From: DATEJJ01 sp039649115
GTDB taxonomy: Bacteria; Actinomycetota; Actinomycetes; Mycobacteriales; Micromonosporaceae
Assembly: GCA_039649115.1 (NCBI GenBank)
Contig: JBBWZQ010000242.1
Span: forward strand, 1-32,176
Reading direction: 5' to 3'
DNA length: 32,176 nucleotides
Shown here: positions 16,052 to 24,009 of the stretch, one piece after another
Layout of the letters: the number at the start of each line of letters is the position of its first letter
Position numbering within the stretch: position 1 is the first letter of the stretch
Made by a program: the position numbers and the translations under genes
The notes under the pieces: model-generated
The model's input: the letters and a program-made list of their open reading frames with translations, nothing else
Told to the model about the DNA's origin: nothing
The model's database searches: none

Positions 16052-17050
16052 TCAGGGCCGGTCGGCCGGGCTGACCGTCTGGTCCGGGTTCCGCTCGACG
16101 ACCGGATCGAGCACCTCGTCGATCGCCTTGAGCAGTGACGAGTCGAGCCGCACGCCACTCGCCTTCACGTTGTCGCGCAGCTGCTCGGGCCGGGTCGCGC
16201 CGACGATCGCGGACGAGACGTTGGGGTTCTGCAGCACCCAGGCAACGGCGAGCTGCGCCATTGACAGCCCGGCCTGATCGGCCAGCGGCCGCAGCTGCTG
16301 CACCCGGGTCAGCACGTCGTCGCCCAGCAGCCGCTGGATGAAGACCGCACCCGACTTGTCGTCGGTCGCCCGGGAACCCTCCGGCGGTGCCTGCCCCGGC
16401 AGGTACTTGCCGGTCAGCACGCCCTGGGCGATCGGCGACCAGACGATCTGGCCGATGCCCAGCTCCTCGCAGGTCGGTATCACCTCGGCCTCGATGACCC
16501 GCCACAGCAGGGAGTACTGCGGCTGGTTGGAGACCAGCTGGATCTTCAGCTCCCGGGCCAGTTCGTGCGCCGCCCGGATCTCCGACGCCCGCCACTCGGA
16601 GACCCCGATGTACAGCGCCTTGCCCGCGTGGACGATGTCGGCGAAGGCCTGCATCGTCTCGTCCAGCGGGGTCGCGTGGTCGAACCGGTGCGCCTGGTAC
16701 AGGTCCACATAGTCCGTCTGCAGCCGGCGCAGCGAGGCGTCGATCGAGTTCATGATGTGCTTGCGGGACAGCCCGCGGTCGTTGCGCCCGGGTCCGGTGG
16801 GCCAGTAGACCTTCGTGAAGACTTCCAGGCCGTCGCGCCGGTGCCCGTACAGTGCCCGGCCCAGCACCTCCTCGGCGCGGGTACCGGCGTACACGTCGGC
16901 GGTGTCGAACGTGGTGATGCCGAGGTCCAGGGCTTCGTTTACGCACGCGAGCGCCTGCTCCTCCTCGACCTGAGAGCCATGGGTGATCCAGTTGCCGTAC
17001 GAGATCTCACTGACCAGCATGCCGGAACGGCCAAGGTGTCGGAACTCCAT
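16052..17050 (-). CDS. Aldo/keto reductase (Kv-beta/YghZ-like)
   Basis: NADPH-dependent (beta/alpha)8 oxidoreductase of 332 residues. The catalytic tetrad is complete: Asp49 and Tyr54 (TFDTADVYAG), Lys80 (VFTKVYW) and His121 (DLYQAHRFD). Cofactor-binding segments are VGATRPEQLRDN near the C-terminus and WSPIAQGVLTGKY. SNQPQYSLLWRVIE and the GRNDRGLSRKHI loop place it with the Kv-channel beta subunit/L-glyceraldehyde-3-phosphate reductase group (AKR6/AKR14-like). The physiological substrate cannot be read from the sequence. ATG 17050 (MEFRHLGRSG) is the typical family start. It is 26 bp downstream of the WG-repeat gene on the same strand and end-to-end with marR. Confidence 0.94.
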   Translation of the reverse strand: MEFRHLGRSGMLVSEISYGNWITHGSQVEEEQALACVNEALDLGITTFDTADVYAGTRAEEVLGRALYGHRRDGLEVFTKVYWPTGPGRNDRGLSRKHIMNSIDASLRRLQTDYVDLYQAHRFDHATPLDETMQAFADIVHAGKALYIGVSEWRASEIRAAHELARELKIQLVSNQPQYSLLWRVIEAEVIPTCEELGIGQIVWSPIAQGVLTGKYLPGQAPPEGSRATDDKSGAVFIQRLLGDDVLTRVQQLRPLADQAGLSMAQLAVAWVLQNPNVSSAIVGATRPEQLRDNVKASGVRLDSSLLKAIDEVLDPVVERNPDQTVSPADRP

Positions 17051-17076
17051 ACGTCCGACCTTATAGGCCGCGGTTG

Positions 17077-19023
17077 TCAGAGAATCGGGCGGGCGTCGGA
17101 CAGCAGGCGGTCGATCTCGTCGCTCACGCCCATCCGGCTCGGGTGGCTGGGCGTGATGAGCAGCCGGCCGCGCCGGTCCAGCGCTCCCCAGCGGTGTGCC
17201 CCGTCGGTGATCAGGAAGGCCACCGGGTGGATGACCAGCGACGGGTGCGCCGGCTCCACCAGTACCCGGCCGGATCGGTCCACGACGCCCTTGCGCCCGG
17301 CCAGTTCCACCACGGCGAGCCCCTCGTCCGAGAACCCGTCGATGTACCGGCCGTCGGACATCGCGGTGGCGAAGGCGTCGTACGCGAACGGCACGATCAC
17401 CCGGCCGGCCGCGTCCACCGCGCCCCACCGCCCGCGCCGGCGGACCGCAGCCATGCCGCGCCGGAACGGCCGCACGTCCTCGAAGCCGGTGGAGATGGTC
17501 GAGTTGTTCGCCTTGTCGATCGCGATCCACCGGGCCGTGCCGTCCCGGGACACCCAGGCGAGCCCGTCGGAGAAGCTGCTCACGCCGATGTACCCGGCGC
17601 GTCCCTCGATCAGGGTGTTTCCGCTCTCGTCGATCAGCTCCCAGGTCTGCTCGTCCGGCCGCAGCACCCAGGCGACCCCGTCGCGGAACGGCTGGACGTC
17701 GGCGTAGTCGGCCGGCACGCAGGTGTTCCCGTCGGCGTCGATGAAGCCCCACAGGCCGGTCGCCTCGTCCAGCGCCGGACCGGGCGGCTTGCGGATCTGC
17801 AGGATCTCCTCCCGGTTGCGGGGGTAGGGTCCCCAGCCGTTCTCGGCGACCCGGCGGAACACCGCGTCCAGGGCCAGCTCGGTCTGCGCGATCAGCTCGG
17901 GGTCCTCCTCCTTGCGCAGCTCCAGGGCGCGCTCGAAGTGGTTGCACGCCTCCATGTAGCGCCCCTGGTCGTAGGCGCACCGCCCGGCGTGCTGGTGCAT
18001 CGTGGCCCGCAGGCGCGCGGGCAGCTCGGTGGAGTTGGCCAGGGCGAAGAGCCGGTCCGCCTCGTCGAACTCGGTCCGCCACTGGTGCACGTGCGCCAGC
18101 CGGGCCTGGGCGATCGCGATGCGGCGCAGTTCGCCGGTGGCCTCGGCGTGCGCCAGCGCGAGCTTGCCGTCGGCGAGGGCCTTGGTGAGGTCGCCGAGGA
18201 TCCGCGAGACGATGGCGCGCAGGCTGAGCAGCCGCGCCCGGCTGGCGTTGTCGGCGAGCTGGTTCATCTTCCCGGTGAGCATCTCCCGGATCTCCAGGAG
18301 GCCCTCCTCGTCGTCCACCACCTCGCGCAGCGTCTCCGGATCGAAGGCCCACTCCCAGCCGGCGAGGATCTGCTCCGGGTCGGACGCCGGCCCGGAGTCG
18401 GGCGCCGGAGCGCCGGAGGTGGGTGCGCCGGACGTGGGCGCGCCCGAGGTGGGCGCCATGGTGGGGTGCGCCTCGAACCAGGGTCCGCCGGCCGGGGCCG
18501 CCTCGGCCAGCGGGCTCACCGGCACGCCGCCCGGCGGGGTCGGATCGGTCAGGGCCGCGGGGAGGTCCTCGCGGGTCCACGGCCCGGTCCCGGGCATGCC
18601 GGGCCGCGGCGCGCGTGAGGGAAGGGGCCGCGCGGGTCCGGGTGAGGGGCCCGGCGCCGGGCCGTCCCGACGCGGACGGTTCGAGGGTACGGTCGCGTGC
18701 CCGCTCGCCGGTGCCCCCTCGTCGCGGGGTACCCGGGACGGCGCGCCGGGCCGGGCGATCCCGCGCCCGGGCGGGCTCGGCGGCACCCGCGGCCCGACCG
18801 AGACGGCGGGGCTGACCGGCGCGGAGGACTCGTTGTCGGGAGGTGCCGCGCCGCGACCGCGCCGGCGGGCGATATGCGGTGGCGTCTGTTCGTCGTCCGG
18901 GTCATCATCGGAGTCGCTACGCTGCTCCGGGACCACCCGTTGCCACTGCATCGTCGGCACCGTCGCCCAGGCCGGCCCGCTCGGGCGGCGGCGCTCCTCG
19001 GCGGGCTCGTCGCGCTGGCTCAT
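17077..19023 (-). CDS. WG-repeat protein with TPR-like helices and disordered N-terminus
   Basis: 648 residues. Residues 1-about 215 are low-complexity (Pro/Gly/Arg-rich, acidic patch RSDSDDDPDDEQ, TSGAP repeats 191-206), so probably disordered. About 220-375 is helical with TPR spacing (AIAQARLAHVHQWRTEFDEA, HAGRCAYDQGRYMEACNHFE). From about 424 to the end there are some six WG/KWG repeats (LWGFIDADGN, WELIDESGNT, RWGAVDAAGRVIVPFAYD, KGVVDRSGRVLV, RWGALDRRGRLLI), a beta-propeller-like array. No signal peptide or TM helix is seen, so it is presumably cytosolic. ATG 19023 has AGGTGA 6 nt upstream. WG repeats are usually interaction surfaces, and no enzymatic motif is visible. It is divergent from the ABC exporter operon. 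Confidence 0.9.
   Translation of the reverse strand: MSQRDEPAEERRRPSGPAWATVPTMQWQRVVPEQRSDSDDDPDDEQTPPHIARRRGRGAAPPDNESSAPVSPAVSVGPRVPPSPPGRGIARPGAPSRVPRDEGAPASGHATVPSNRPRRDGPAPGPSPGPARPLPSRAPRPGMPGTGPWTREDLPAALTDPTPPGGVPVSPLAEAAPAGGPWFEAHPTMAPTSGAPTSGAPTSGAPAPDSGPASDPEQILAGWEWAFDPETLREVVDDEEGLLEIREMLTGKMNQLADNASRARLLSLRAIVSRILGDLTKALADGKLALAHAEATGELRRIAIAQARLAHVHQWRTEFDEADRLFALANSTELPARLRATMHQHAGRCAYDQGRYMEACNHFERALELRKEEDPELIAQTELALDAVFRRVAENGWGPYPRNREEILQIRKPPGPALDEATGLWGFIDADGNTCVPADYADVQPFRDGVAWVLRPDEQTWELIDESGNTLIEGRAGYIGVSSFSDGLAWVSRDGTARWIAIDKANNSTISTGFEDVRPFRRGMAAVRRRGRWGAVDAAGRVIVPFAYDAFATAMSDGRYIDGFSDEGLAVVELAGRKGVVDRSGRVLVEPAHPSLVIHPVAFLITDGAHRWGALDRRGRLLITPSHPSRMGVSDEIDRLLSDARPIL
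18407..18451 (-). repeat. Three 15-bp tandem repeats (TSGAP) in the WG-protein gene
   Basis: Three consecutive 15-bp units (plus-strand form near GGTGCGCCGGACGTG) start at 18407, 18422 and 18437 and encode the pentapeptide TSGAP in the disordered region. One or two bases differ per copy, and frame is preserved. Confidence 0.85.
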
Positions 19024-19129
19024 CGCGGGTCACCTCGCCTTTCCCGAGCGGTGTTGACGCTGATCAATGCCGACGACAAGGACGGGCCGGGTGTGGTCAC
19101 TCGGTCCGGAATGGGAAGGAGGTTACGGG

Positions 19130-19984
19130 GTGGACCACGGGACCGCCACATCAGCCCGGCCGATGTGGCCGCGGCCTCCCGTACCATATCGGACTTTCGG
19201 TGCGCTCGTCAGTGCGGGGTTCCGGCGGTATTCGACGTACCGGCAGGCGACCGTGGCCGGTATCGCCACCAATACCGTATTCGGCTTCCTCAACTGTTAC
19301 GTTCTGCTTTCCGTGGCCGCGGGGCGGGGCGGGAGCGCGGGCGGTTACGCGCCGGACCAGCTCGCGACGCTCGTCTGGATCAACCAGGGACTGCTGGCCA
19401 CCGTGGGCGTCTGGGGCGACACCCTGCTCTCCGACCGGATCCGCACTGGCGAGGTGGTGTCCGACCTGCTGCGGCCGGTGCACCCGGTGATCACGTACCT
19501 GGGCAACGACGTCGGTCGGGCCGGCTTCGCGGCGCTGACCCGGTTCGCGGTACCGCTGCTCGTCGGCGCGCTCGCGTTCCACCTGCGCGCACCGACCCGC
19601 CCGGCGACGTACCCGCTGTTCGTGCTGTCCGTCCTGCTCGCCCTGCTGGTCAGCTTCGCCTGCCGGTACCTCGTCAACGCCGCCGCCTTCTGGCTGCTGG
19701 ACTCGCGCGGCCCGCTGATGGCCTGGAACCTGGCGGCCACCCTGCTCGGCGGCCTGTACTTCCCGCTGCGCTTCCTGCCCGGACCGGTGCTGGTCGCGCT
19801 CTGGCTGGGCACGCCCTTCCCGTCCGTCCTGCAGGGGCCGGTGGACATCGCGGTGGAGCGGGTGTCCCCGCCGGGCCAGGTCGCCATCCTCGGTGGGCAG
19901 GTGGGCTGGGTGGTGGTCACCTTCTGGCTGTGCCGCGTGGTGCAGCGGGCCGCGGAGCGGCGGCTGGTGGTGCAGGGTGGCTGA
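19130..19984 (+). CDS. ABC-2 family exporter permease, subunit 1
   Basis: Six-TM permease of 284 residues in the PF06182-type ABC-2 family. A cytosolic N-terminus (RTFGALVSAGFRRYSTYRQ) leads to the first TM pair. A cytosolic loop carries RTGEVVSDLLRPVHPV, which is characteristic of the family and contacts the ATPase, and FACRYLVNAAAFWLLDSRG and LPFL-type helices follow. GTG 19130 was chosen because AAGGAGGT lies 6 nt upstream; the in-frame ATG at 19067 has no SD. It overlaps the second permease by 8 bp. Proteins of this type form heterodimers with the next gene product. The substrate is unknown; one characterised relative exports viologens, but the family is broad. Confidence 0.9.
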   Translation: MDHGTATSARPMWPRPPVPYRTFGALVSAGFRRYSTYRQATVAGIATNTVFGFLNCYVLLSVAAGRGGSAGGYAPDQLATLVWINQGLLATVGVWGDTLLSDRIRTGEVVSDLLRPVHPVITYLGNDVGRAGFAALTRFAVPLLVGALAFHLRAPTRPATYPLFVLSVLLALLVSFACRYLVNAAAFWLLDSRGPLMAWNLAATLLGGLYFPLRFLPGPVLVALWLGTPFPSVLQGPVDIAVERVSPPGQVAILGGQVGWVVVTFWLCRVVQRAAERRLVVQGG

Positions 19985-20774
19985 GCTGGCCTACCTCCAC
20001 CTGGTACGGGCGCAGGTACGCGCGCAGGCCCAGTACCGGTTGTCCTTCCTCCTCGACGCCATCGGCTCGACGCTGTTCACCACGCTGGACCTCGTCGCCA
20101 TCGTGGTGCTGTTCCGGGTGACCCGCACGCTCGCCGGGTTCGGGTTCCGCGAGGCGTTCCTCATCGCGACGCTCGCCGGCCTCGGCTTCTCCGTGTCCGA
20201 CCTGTGCGCCGGCAACGTGGAGCGGCTGCGGACATACGTGCGCAGCGGGCTGCTCGACGCCATCCTGGTCCGCCCGCGGGGCGTACTGCCGCAGTTGATG
20301 GCCACCGACTTCACGCTGCGCCGGGTCGGCCAGGTCGTGCAGGGCGCGGTGGCGCTGGCGCTCGCGATCCGGCTGGCCCACGTGCGCCTCACCCCGGCAC
20401 ACCTCGCGCTGCTGGTGCTGACCCCGCTGTGCGGCGCGGTGTTCTTCGGGTCCCTGTTCGTGGCCGGCGCCACGGTCGCGTTCTACTGGATCGACTCGGG
20501 CGAGCTGGCCAACTCCTTCACCTACGGCGGCCGCACGTTCACCCAGTACCCGATGACTGTCTACGGTGGACTGTTTCGCCGGGTGTTCGCTTACGGGCTG
20601 GGCTTCGCGTTCGTCGCGTACTATCCCGGCCTGCTGCTGCTGGACCGGCGCGACCCGCTGGGCGCACCGGCCTGGCTCGGGTGGAGCTCGCCGGCCGTCG
20701 CCACGCTGGCGGTCGGCCTCGCCGTCCTCGCCTGGCGCACCGGCGTCCGGCACTACCGGAGCACGGGGTCATGA
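19977..20774 (+). CDS. ABC-2 family exporter permease, subunit 2
   Basis: Second PF06182-like permease, 265 residues with about six TM helices. It opens VAELAYLHLVRAQVRAQAQY, then a helix LDLVAIVVLFRV and the coupling loop RTYVRSGLLDAILVRPRGVLPQL, the counterpart of the RTGEVVSDLLRPVHP loop in subunit 1. FYWIDSGELANSFTYGGRTFTQYP is a typical family signature before the last helices. GTG 19977 lies inside the 3' end of subunit 1 (8-bp overlap), and the stop overlaps the ATPase start as ATGA. The three genes therefore form a translationally coupled operon. No dedicated regulator is encoded in it. Confidence 0.9.
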   Translation: MAELAYLHLVRAQVRAQAQYRLSFLLDAIGSTLFTTLDLVAIVVLFRVTRTLAGFGFREAFLIATLAGLGFSVSDLCAGNVERLRTYVRSGLLDAILVRPRGVLPQLMATDFTLRRVGQVVQGAVALALAIRLAHVRLTPAHLALLVLTPLCGAVFFGSLFVAGATVAFYWIDSGELANSFTYGGRTFTQYPMTVYGGLFRRVFAYGLGFAFVAYYPGLLLLDRRDPLGAPAWLGWSSPAVATLAVGLAVLAWRTGVRHYRSTGS

Positions 20775-21745
20775 CGATCATCGAGATGCGCGAGCTGTGC
20801 CGCGAGTTCACCGTCAGCTACAAGGTCGGGCGGCTGCGCCGGGCCACCCGCACCGTGACCGCCGTCGACGGGATCGACCTGTCCGTCGAGCGCGGCGAGA
20901 TGCTCGGGTACATCGGCCCCAACGGCGCGGGCAAGTCCACCACGCTCAAGATGCTCACCGGCGTGCTCGCGCCCACCTCCGGCCGGGTGCACGTGTGCGG
21001 GTACCGGCCGGTGCCGCAGCGCACCCGGCTGGCGGCGCGGATCGGCGTGGTCTTCGGGCAGCGTTCCCAGCTCTGGTGGGACCTGCCGCTGCGCGACTCG
21101 TTCGAGCTGCTGCGCCACATCTACCGGGCGCCGGCCGGCGCGCACGCCGCCCGGCTCGCCGGCTGCGTGTCCCTGCTGGATCTCGGCGGCTTCCTCGACA
21201 CGCCGGTACGCCAGCTCTCGCTCGGCCAGCGCATGCGCGGCGAGCTGACCGCGGCGCTGCTGCACGGACCCGAGATCCTGTTCCTGGACGAGCCGACCAT
21301 CGGCCTCGACGTGGTGAGCAAGCAGGCGGTGCGCGGGTTCCTCGCCGACCTCGGCGCCCGGGGCGACACCACGCTCGTACTCACCACGCACGACCTGGCC
21401 GACATCGAGCGGCTCGGCCGCCGGCTGGTGGTGATCGACCACGGTCGCGTGGTGCACGACGGCAGCCTCGACCAACTGCACGCCCGGTACGCCTCGCGCC
21501 GGCGGGTCGTGGTCGACCTCGACGAGCCGCTGGCCGGACCGGTGGACTTCCCCGGCGCCGACCTGGTCGAGACGGCCGCCGAGGGCCGCCGGCTGACCTT
21601 CGAGCTGTCCGGCGGTACCGGCGAACTCGTCGCCCGGCTGGCCTCGATCGCCGCGCTCCGCGACCTGTCGGTGGTGGAACCCGACATCGAGGACGTGGTG
21701 GCCCGCCTCTACGCCGAACCGGCCGGGCTCAGGGGTGCTCCATGA
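20771..21745 (+). CDS. ABC exporter ATP-binding protein
   Basis: ATPase of the preceding permease pair, 324 residues. It has Walker A GPNGAGKST (49-57), Q-loop region VVFGQRSQLWWDLP, signature LSLGQRMRGELTAALLH, Walker B EILFLDEPTIGLD, and H-loop TTHD. A C-terminal extension of about 90 residues (RRRVVVDLDEPLAG onward) is typical of DrrA/NatA-like exporters. The WWDLP motif after the Q-loop matches the ATPases that partner PF06182 permeases. ATG 20771 overlaps the permease stop. The last 17 bp overlap the 3' end of the opposing XRE regulator gene. All ATPase motifs are intact. Confidence 0.94.
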   Translation: MTIIEMRELCREFTVSYKVGRLRRATRTVTAVDGIDLSVERGEMLGYIGPNGAGKSTTLKMLTGVLAPTSGRVHVCGYRPVPQRTRLAARIGVVFGQRSQLWWDLPLRDSFELLRHIYRAPAGAHAARLAGCVSLLDLGGFLDTPVRQLSLGQRMRGELTAALLHGPEILFLDEPTIGLDVVSKQAVRGFLADLGARGDTTLVLTTHDLADIERLGRRLVVIDHGRVVHDGSLDQLHARYASRRRVVVDLDEPLAGPVDFPGADLVETAAEGRRLTFELSGGTGELVARLASIAALRDLSVVEPDIEDVVARLYAEPAGLRGAP

Positions 21746-22289
21746 CGAGAACGGCCCAGGTGTTCCCGGCCAGCGCCTCGTAGGTGTGCGGGATGTCCCC
21801 GGGGAAGGACGCGTAGTCGCCCGGCTCCAGCTCGACCTGGTCCGAGCGGGGGCCGGTACGCATCCGGCCGGCCGCCACGATCACGTGCTCCACACTGCCC
21901 GGCAGGTGCGCCTGCGCGTGCCGGGCCGGGCCCGGTTCCAGCTCGATCACGTAGAGGTCCCGCCGCCCGTGCGGGGACCCGGCGGCCAGCAGGGTACCGG
22001 TGAAGTGGGCGTGGTCCGACGCGATCCGGGGGGCCTGGCCGGCCCGTACCACGCGGACGGGTGGCGCGGGCGGCTCGACCAGCCGGCTGAACGGCACGTT
22101 CAGCGCCACGCCCAGCGCCCAGAGCGTCTCCACGCTCGGGTTGCCGGTGCCCGACTCCAGCTGGGACAGCGTCGACTTCGCCAGGCCGGCGCGCCGCGCC
22201 AGTTCGGTCAGGGTCAGCCCGGCCCGTTCGCGCTCCCGGCGCAGCGAGGCCGCGATCACCGCGATCGGGGGCGGTGCGACGTGCTTCAT
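21729..22289 (-). CDS. XRE-family regulator with C-terminal cupin
   Basis: 186-residue regulator with an N-terminal helix-turn-helix of the Cro/C1 type (LRRERERAGLTLTELARRAG, AKSTLSQLESGTGNPSVETL) and a C-terminal cupin_2 barrel (LEPGPARHAQAHLPGSVEHV, LEPGDYASFPGDIPHTYEAL) that would bind a small ligand or metal. ATG 22289 (MKHVAPPP) was chosen over an in-frame upstream ATG because the longer version would include the azlC promoter region. It is divergent from azlC across 65 bp. XRE-cupin proteins next to azlCD are a recurring pairing and probably control the exporter in response to an amino acid or metabolite. TTCG/CGAA half-sites in the shared gap are its likely operator. Confidence 0.93.
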   Translation of the reverse strand: MKHVAPPPIAVIAASLRRERERAGLTLTELARRAGLAKSTLSQLESGTGNPSVETLWALGVALNVPFSRLVEPPAPPVRVVRAGQAPRIASDHAHFTGTLLAAGSPHGRRDLYVIELEPGPARHAQAHLPGSVEHVIVAAGRMRTGPRSDQVELEPGDYASFPGDIPHTYEALAGNTWAVLVMEHP

Positions 22290-22354
22290 GTTCGTTTCAC
22301 CGGTCCTCGTATTCGATTTGACGAACGGCCCCGTACGGGTACACGGTAGACGCC
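22290..22354. promoter_or_regulatory. XRE/azlC intergenic operator and azlC promoter
   Basis: TTCGATTTGACGAA (22312-22325) has TTCG/CGAA arms around a 6-bp centre. Another TTCG at 22291-22294 lies exactly 21 bp (two helical turns) before the first arm. TTGACG (22318-22323) overlaps the palindrome and is a good -35. A weak TACACG (22340-22345) follows. A start point about 31 nt after TTGACG falls at the azlC GTG, which has no SD. Binding here would block azlC transcription. Confidence 0.45.
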
Positions 22355-23047
22355 GTGTGGACCCTGGACCGAGCCCTCGTCCGTGACGTGGCGGCACTCG
22401 CGGCCGCGTCGGCCTTCGTCGGCCTGTCCTACGGTGCGATCGCGGTCGCCGCGGGCCTGCCGGTCTGGTTCGTGGTGGCGATGTCGCTGCTGGTGTTCGC
22501 GGGCGGCGCGCAGTTCATCGCGGTCGGCCTGATCTCGGCCGGCAACCCGGTCGCCGCCGTCCTCGCGGGCCTGCTGCTCAACGCGCGCCACCTGCCCTTC
22601 GGCCTGGCGGTCGCCGACGTGATGGGCAAGGGATGGGGTAGCCGGCTGCTGGGCAGTCACCTGATGGTCGACGAGTCCGTGGCGTTCGCGCTGGCCCAGC
22701 CCGACGGCACCCGCCGGCGCCGGGCCTACTGGCTCACCGGAGCGACCCTGTTCGTGGCATGGAACACCGGCACGGTTGCCGGCATCGCCCTGGCCGGGTC
22801 GGTCGGCGATCCGGCCAGCTTCGGGCTGGACGCCGCGTTCCCGGCCGGCCTGCTCGCGCTGCTGATGACCACCCTGCGCCAGTCCCGGCCGCGGCGGGTC
22901 GCGCTGGTCGGCGCCTCGGTGGCGGTACTGGCGACGCCGCTGCTGCCGGCGGGCCTGCCGGTACTGCTCGCACTGGTCGGGTTGGGTGCCCGCCTGACCG
23001 AGCGCACCGGGCGGAGCGAGGGCCACGAGATCAGGCAGAAGGAGTAA
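22355..23047 (+). CDS. azlC: AzlC family branched-chain amino-acid exporter, large subunit
   Basis: 230-residue membrane protein with about five to six helices. Family motifs are FVGLSYGAIAVAAGL, FAGGAQFIAVGLI and LLNARHLPFGLAVADVMG, then HLMVDESVAFAL and LLALLMTTLR. It acts with AzlD to export branched-chain amino acids and analogues at the cytoplasmic membrane. The start is GTG 22355 (VWTLDRALVRDVAAL). No SD is present and promoter spacing suggests a leaderless message. The stop is 4 bp before the azlD GTG, and AAGGAG within the azlC 3' end serves azlD. It is divergent from the XRE-cupin regulator. Confidence 0.94.
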   Translation: MWTLDRALVRDVAALAAASAFVGLSYGAIAVAAGLPVWFVVAMSLLVFAGGAQFIAVGLISAGNPVAAVLAGLLLNARHLPFGLAVADVMGKGWGSRLLGSHLMVDESVAFALAQPDGTRRRRAYWLTGATLFVAWNTGTVAGIALAGSVGDPASFGLDAAFPAGLLALLMTTLRQSRPRRVALVGASVAVLATPLLPAGLPVLLALVGLGARLTERTGRSEGHEIRQKE

Positions 23048-23051
23048 CGGC

Positions 23052-23369
23052 GTGGCTGTCTCGCTGATCGTGGCGGTCGTGGTGCTGGCCGCCGGCACGT
23101 ACGCGTTCCGCCTGGGTGGTGTGCTGCTGCGCGACCGGCTGCGCCTGCCGGAGCCGGTGCGCGAGGCCCTCCCGCTCGCCGCGGTCGCGCTGCTCGCCGC
23201 GCTGGCCGCGACCGCCGCGCTGACCCAGGGCGGGGGCTTCGCCGGCATCGCCCGTCCGGCCGGCGTCCTGGTCGGCACGCTGGCCGCCTGGCGGAAGCTC
23301 CCGTTCGTCGCGGTGGTCGCGATCGCCGCGGTGACCACCGCCCTGCTCCGCCTCGCCGGCGTGGCTTAG
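23052..23369 (+). CDS. azlD: AzlD family branched-chain amino-acid exporter, small subunit
   Basis: 105-residue partner of AzlC with about four TM helices. GTYAFRLGGVLLRDRLRLPEPVREALPLAA is the family core, with the conserved Arg after TYAFR (here AGTYAFRLGG), and the C-terminus RKLPFVAVVAIAAVTTALLR is typical. GTG 23052 has AAGGAG 7 nt upstream. The stop codon TAG overlaps the TAA of the convergent DUF3043 gene by 3 bp, so no terminator separates them. Confidence 0.93.
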   Translation: MAVSLIVAVVVLAAGTYAFRLGGVLLRDRLRLPEPVREALPLAAVALLAALAATAALTQGGGFAGIARPAGVLVGTLAAWRKLPFVAVVAIAAVTTALLRLAGVA

Positions 23370-23995
23370 ATCTTGTCGCCGACCTTCACCCGTGGCTTGG
23401 GTACCCGCAGCCGGCGGAAGCTGATCGTGCGCATGACGACGTAGAAGTAGAGCCCGCGCTGCCCCTGAGTGTCCTTCGGAAAGCGCTCGCGGGCCAGCGC
23501 CTTGACCTTCCGTACGATCAGGAAGGTGTCGACGATCGTCGCCGCGAACAGCACCAGGAACAGCGTGTTGGCCGCGATCCGCACGGACTGCGGGAAGCCC
23601 TTGCTCGTGCCCAGCAGCACGACGAACAGGCCGACGAAGAAGAACGTCGCCGCGTTGCGCCGGGAGTCCACCACGTCGCGCGCCAGCCGCCGCACCTGCC
23701 CCTTGTCGCGGGGGAGCAGGTACTTCTCGTCGCCGGCCATCATCTTCCCGCGCGACTCGGCGCGCTCCTCGCGCTGGCGTTGCCGGGTGCGGCGCAGCGC
23801 CTCCTTGCGGTTGGCGGCCGGCGGTTCGGGCCGGCGCACGGCGGCGCTCGCGCGCTTGGGTGTCGCCTCGCCCTTCTTCGCCGTGTACGCCCTGGCCGGC
23901 CTGGCCGGCCCGGTCACCTCGTCCGCCGGGTCGTCCACCTCGGCGAGCTGATCCTGAACCAGGCCGGAATCCTTGCGACGGAACAACGATGCCAC
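23366..23995 (-). CDS. DUF3043 membrane protein
   Basis: 209-residue actinobacterial membrane protein of unknown function. A charged N-terminal half (KKGEATPKRASAAVRRPEPP, NRKEALRRTRQRQREER) precedes two TM helices (AATFFFVGLFVVLLG and TLFLVLFAATIVDTFLIV) and a short basic tail. EKYLLPRDKGQVRRLARDVVDSRRN is the DUF3043 hallmark just before the membrane. GTG 23995 has no clear SD and lies 14 bp after the murA stop, so the two are probably co-transcribed. From memory, M. tuberculosis Rv2206 occupies the same place between the glycerate-kinase-like gene and cobT, which supports ancestral synteny despite the genes now between them. Confidence 0.9.
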   Translation of the reverse strand: MASLFRRKDSGLVQDQLAEVDDPADEVTGPARPARAYTAKKGEATPKRASAAVRRPEPPAANRKEALRRTRQRQREERAESRGKMMAGDEKYLLPRDKGQVRRLARDVVDSRRNAATFFFVGLFVVLLGTSKGFPQSVRIAANTLFLVLFAATIVDTFLIVRKVKALARERFPKDTQGQRGLYFYVVMRTISFRRLRVPKPRVKVGDKI

Positions 23996-24009
23996 GGGTG
24001 CAGACTAGC

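Noticed and set aside
12147..16277. A 1376-codon open plus-strand frame antisense to cobS/cobUT and through the 66-aa, protease and marR genes
   Set aside because: Composition is Arg/Pro/Ala/Ser low-complexity, it crosses well-supported genes on both strands, and very long antisense frames are expected where third positions are nearly all G or C.
17051..18580. A single open frame joining the aldo/keto reductase to upstream sequence as a possible fusion
   Set aside because: The upstream part is antisense-frame sequence of the WG gene, and the reductase has its own ATG at 17050 with a family-typical N-terminus.
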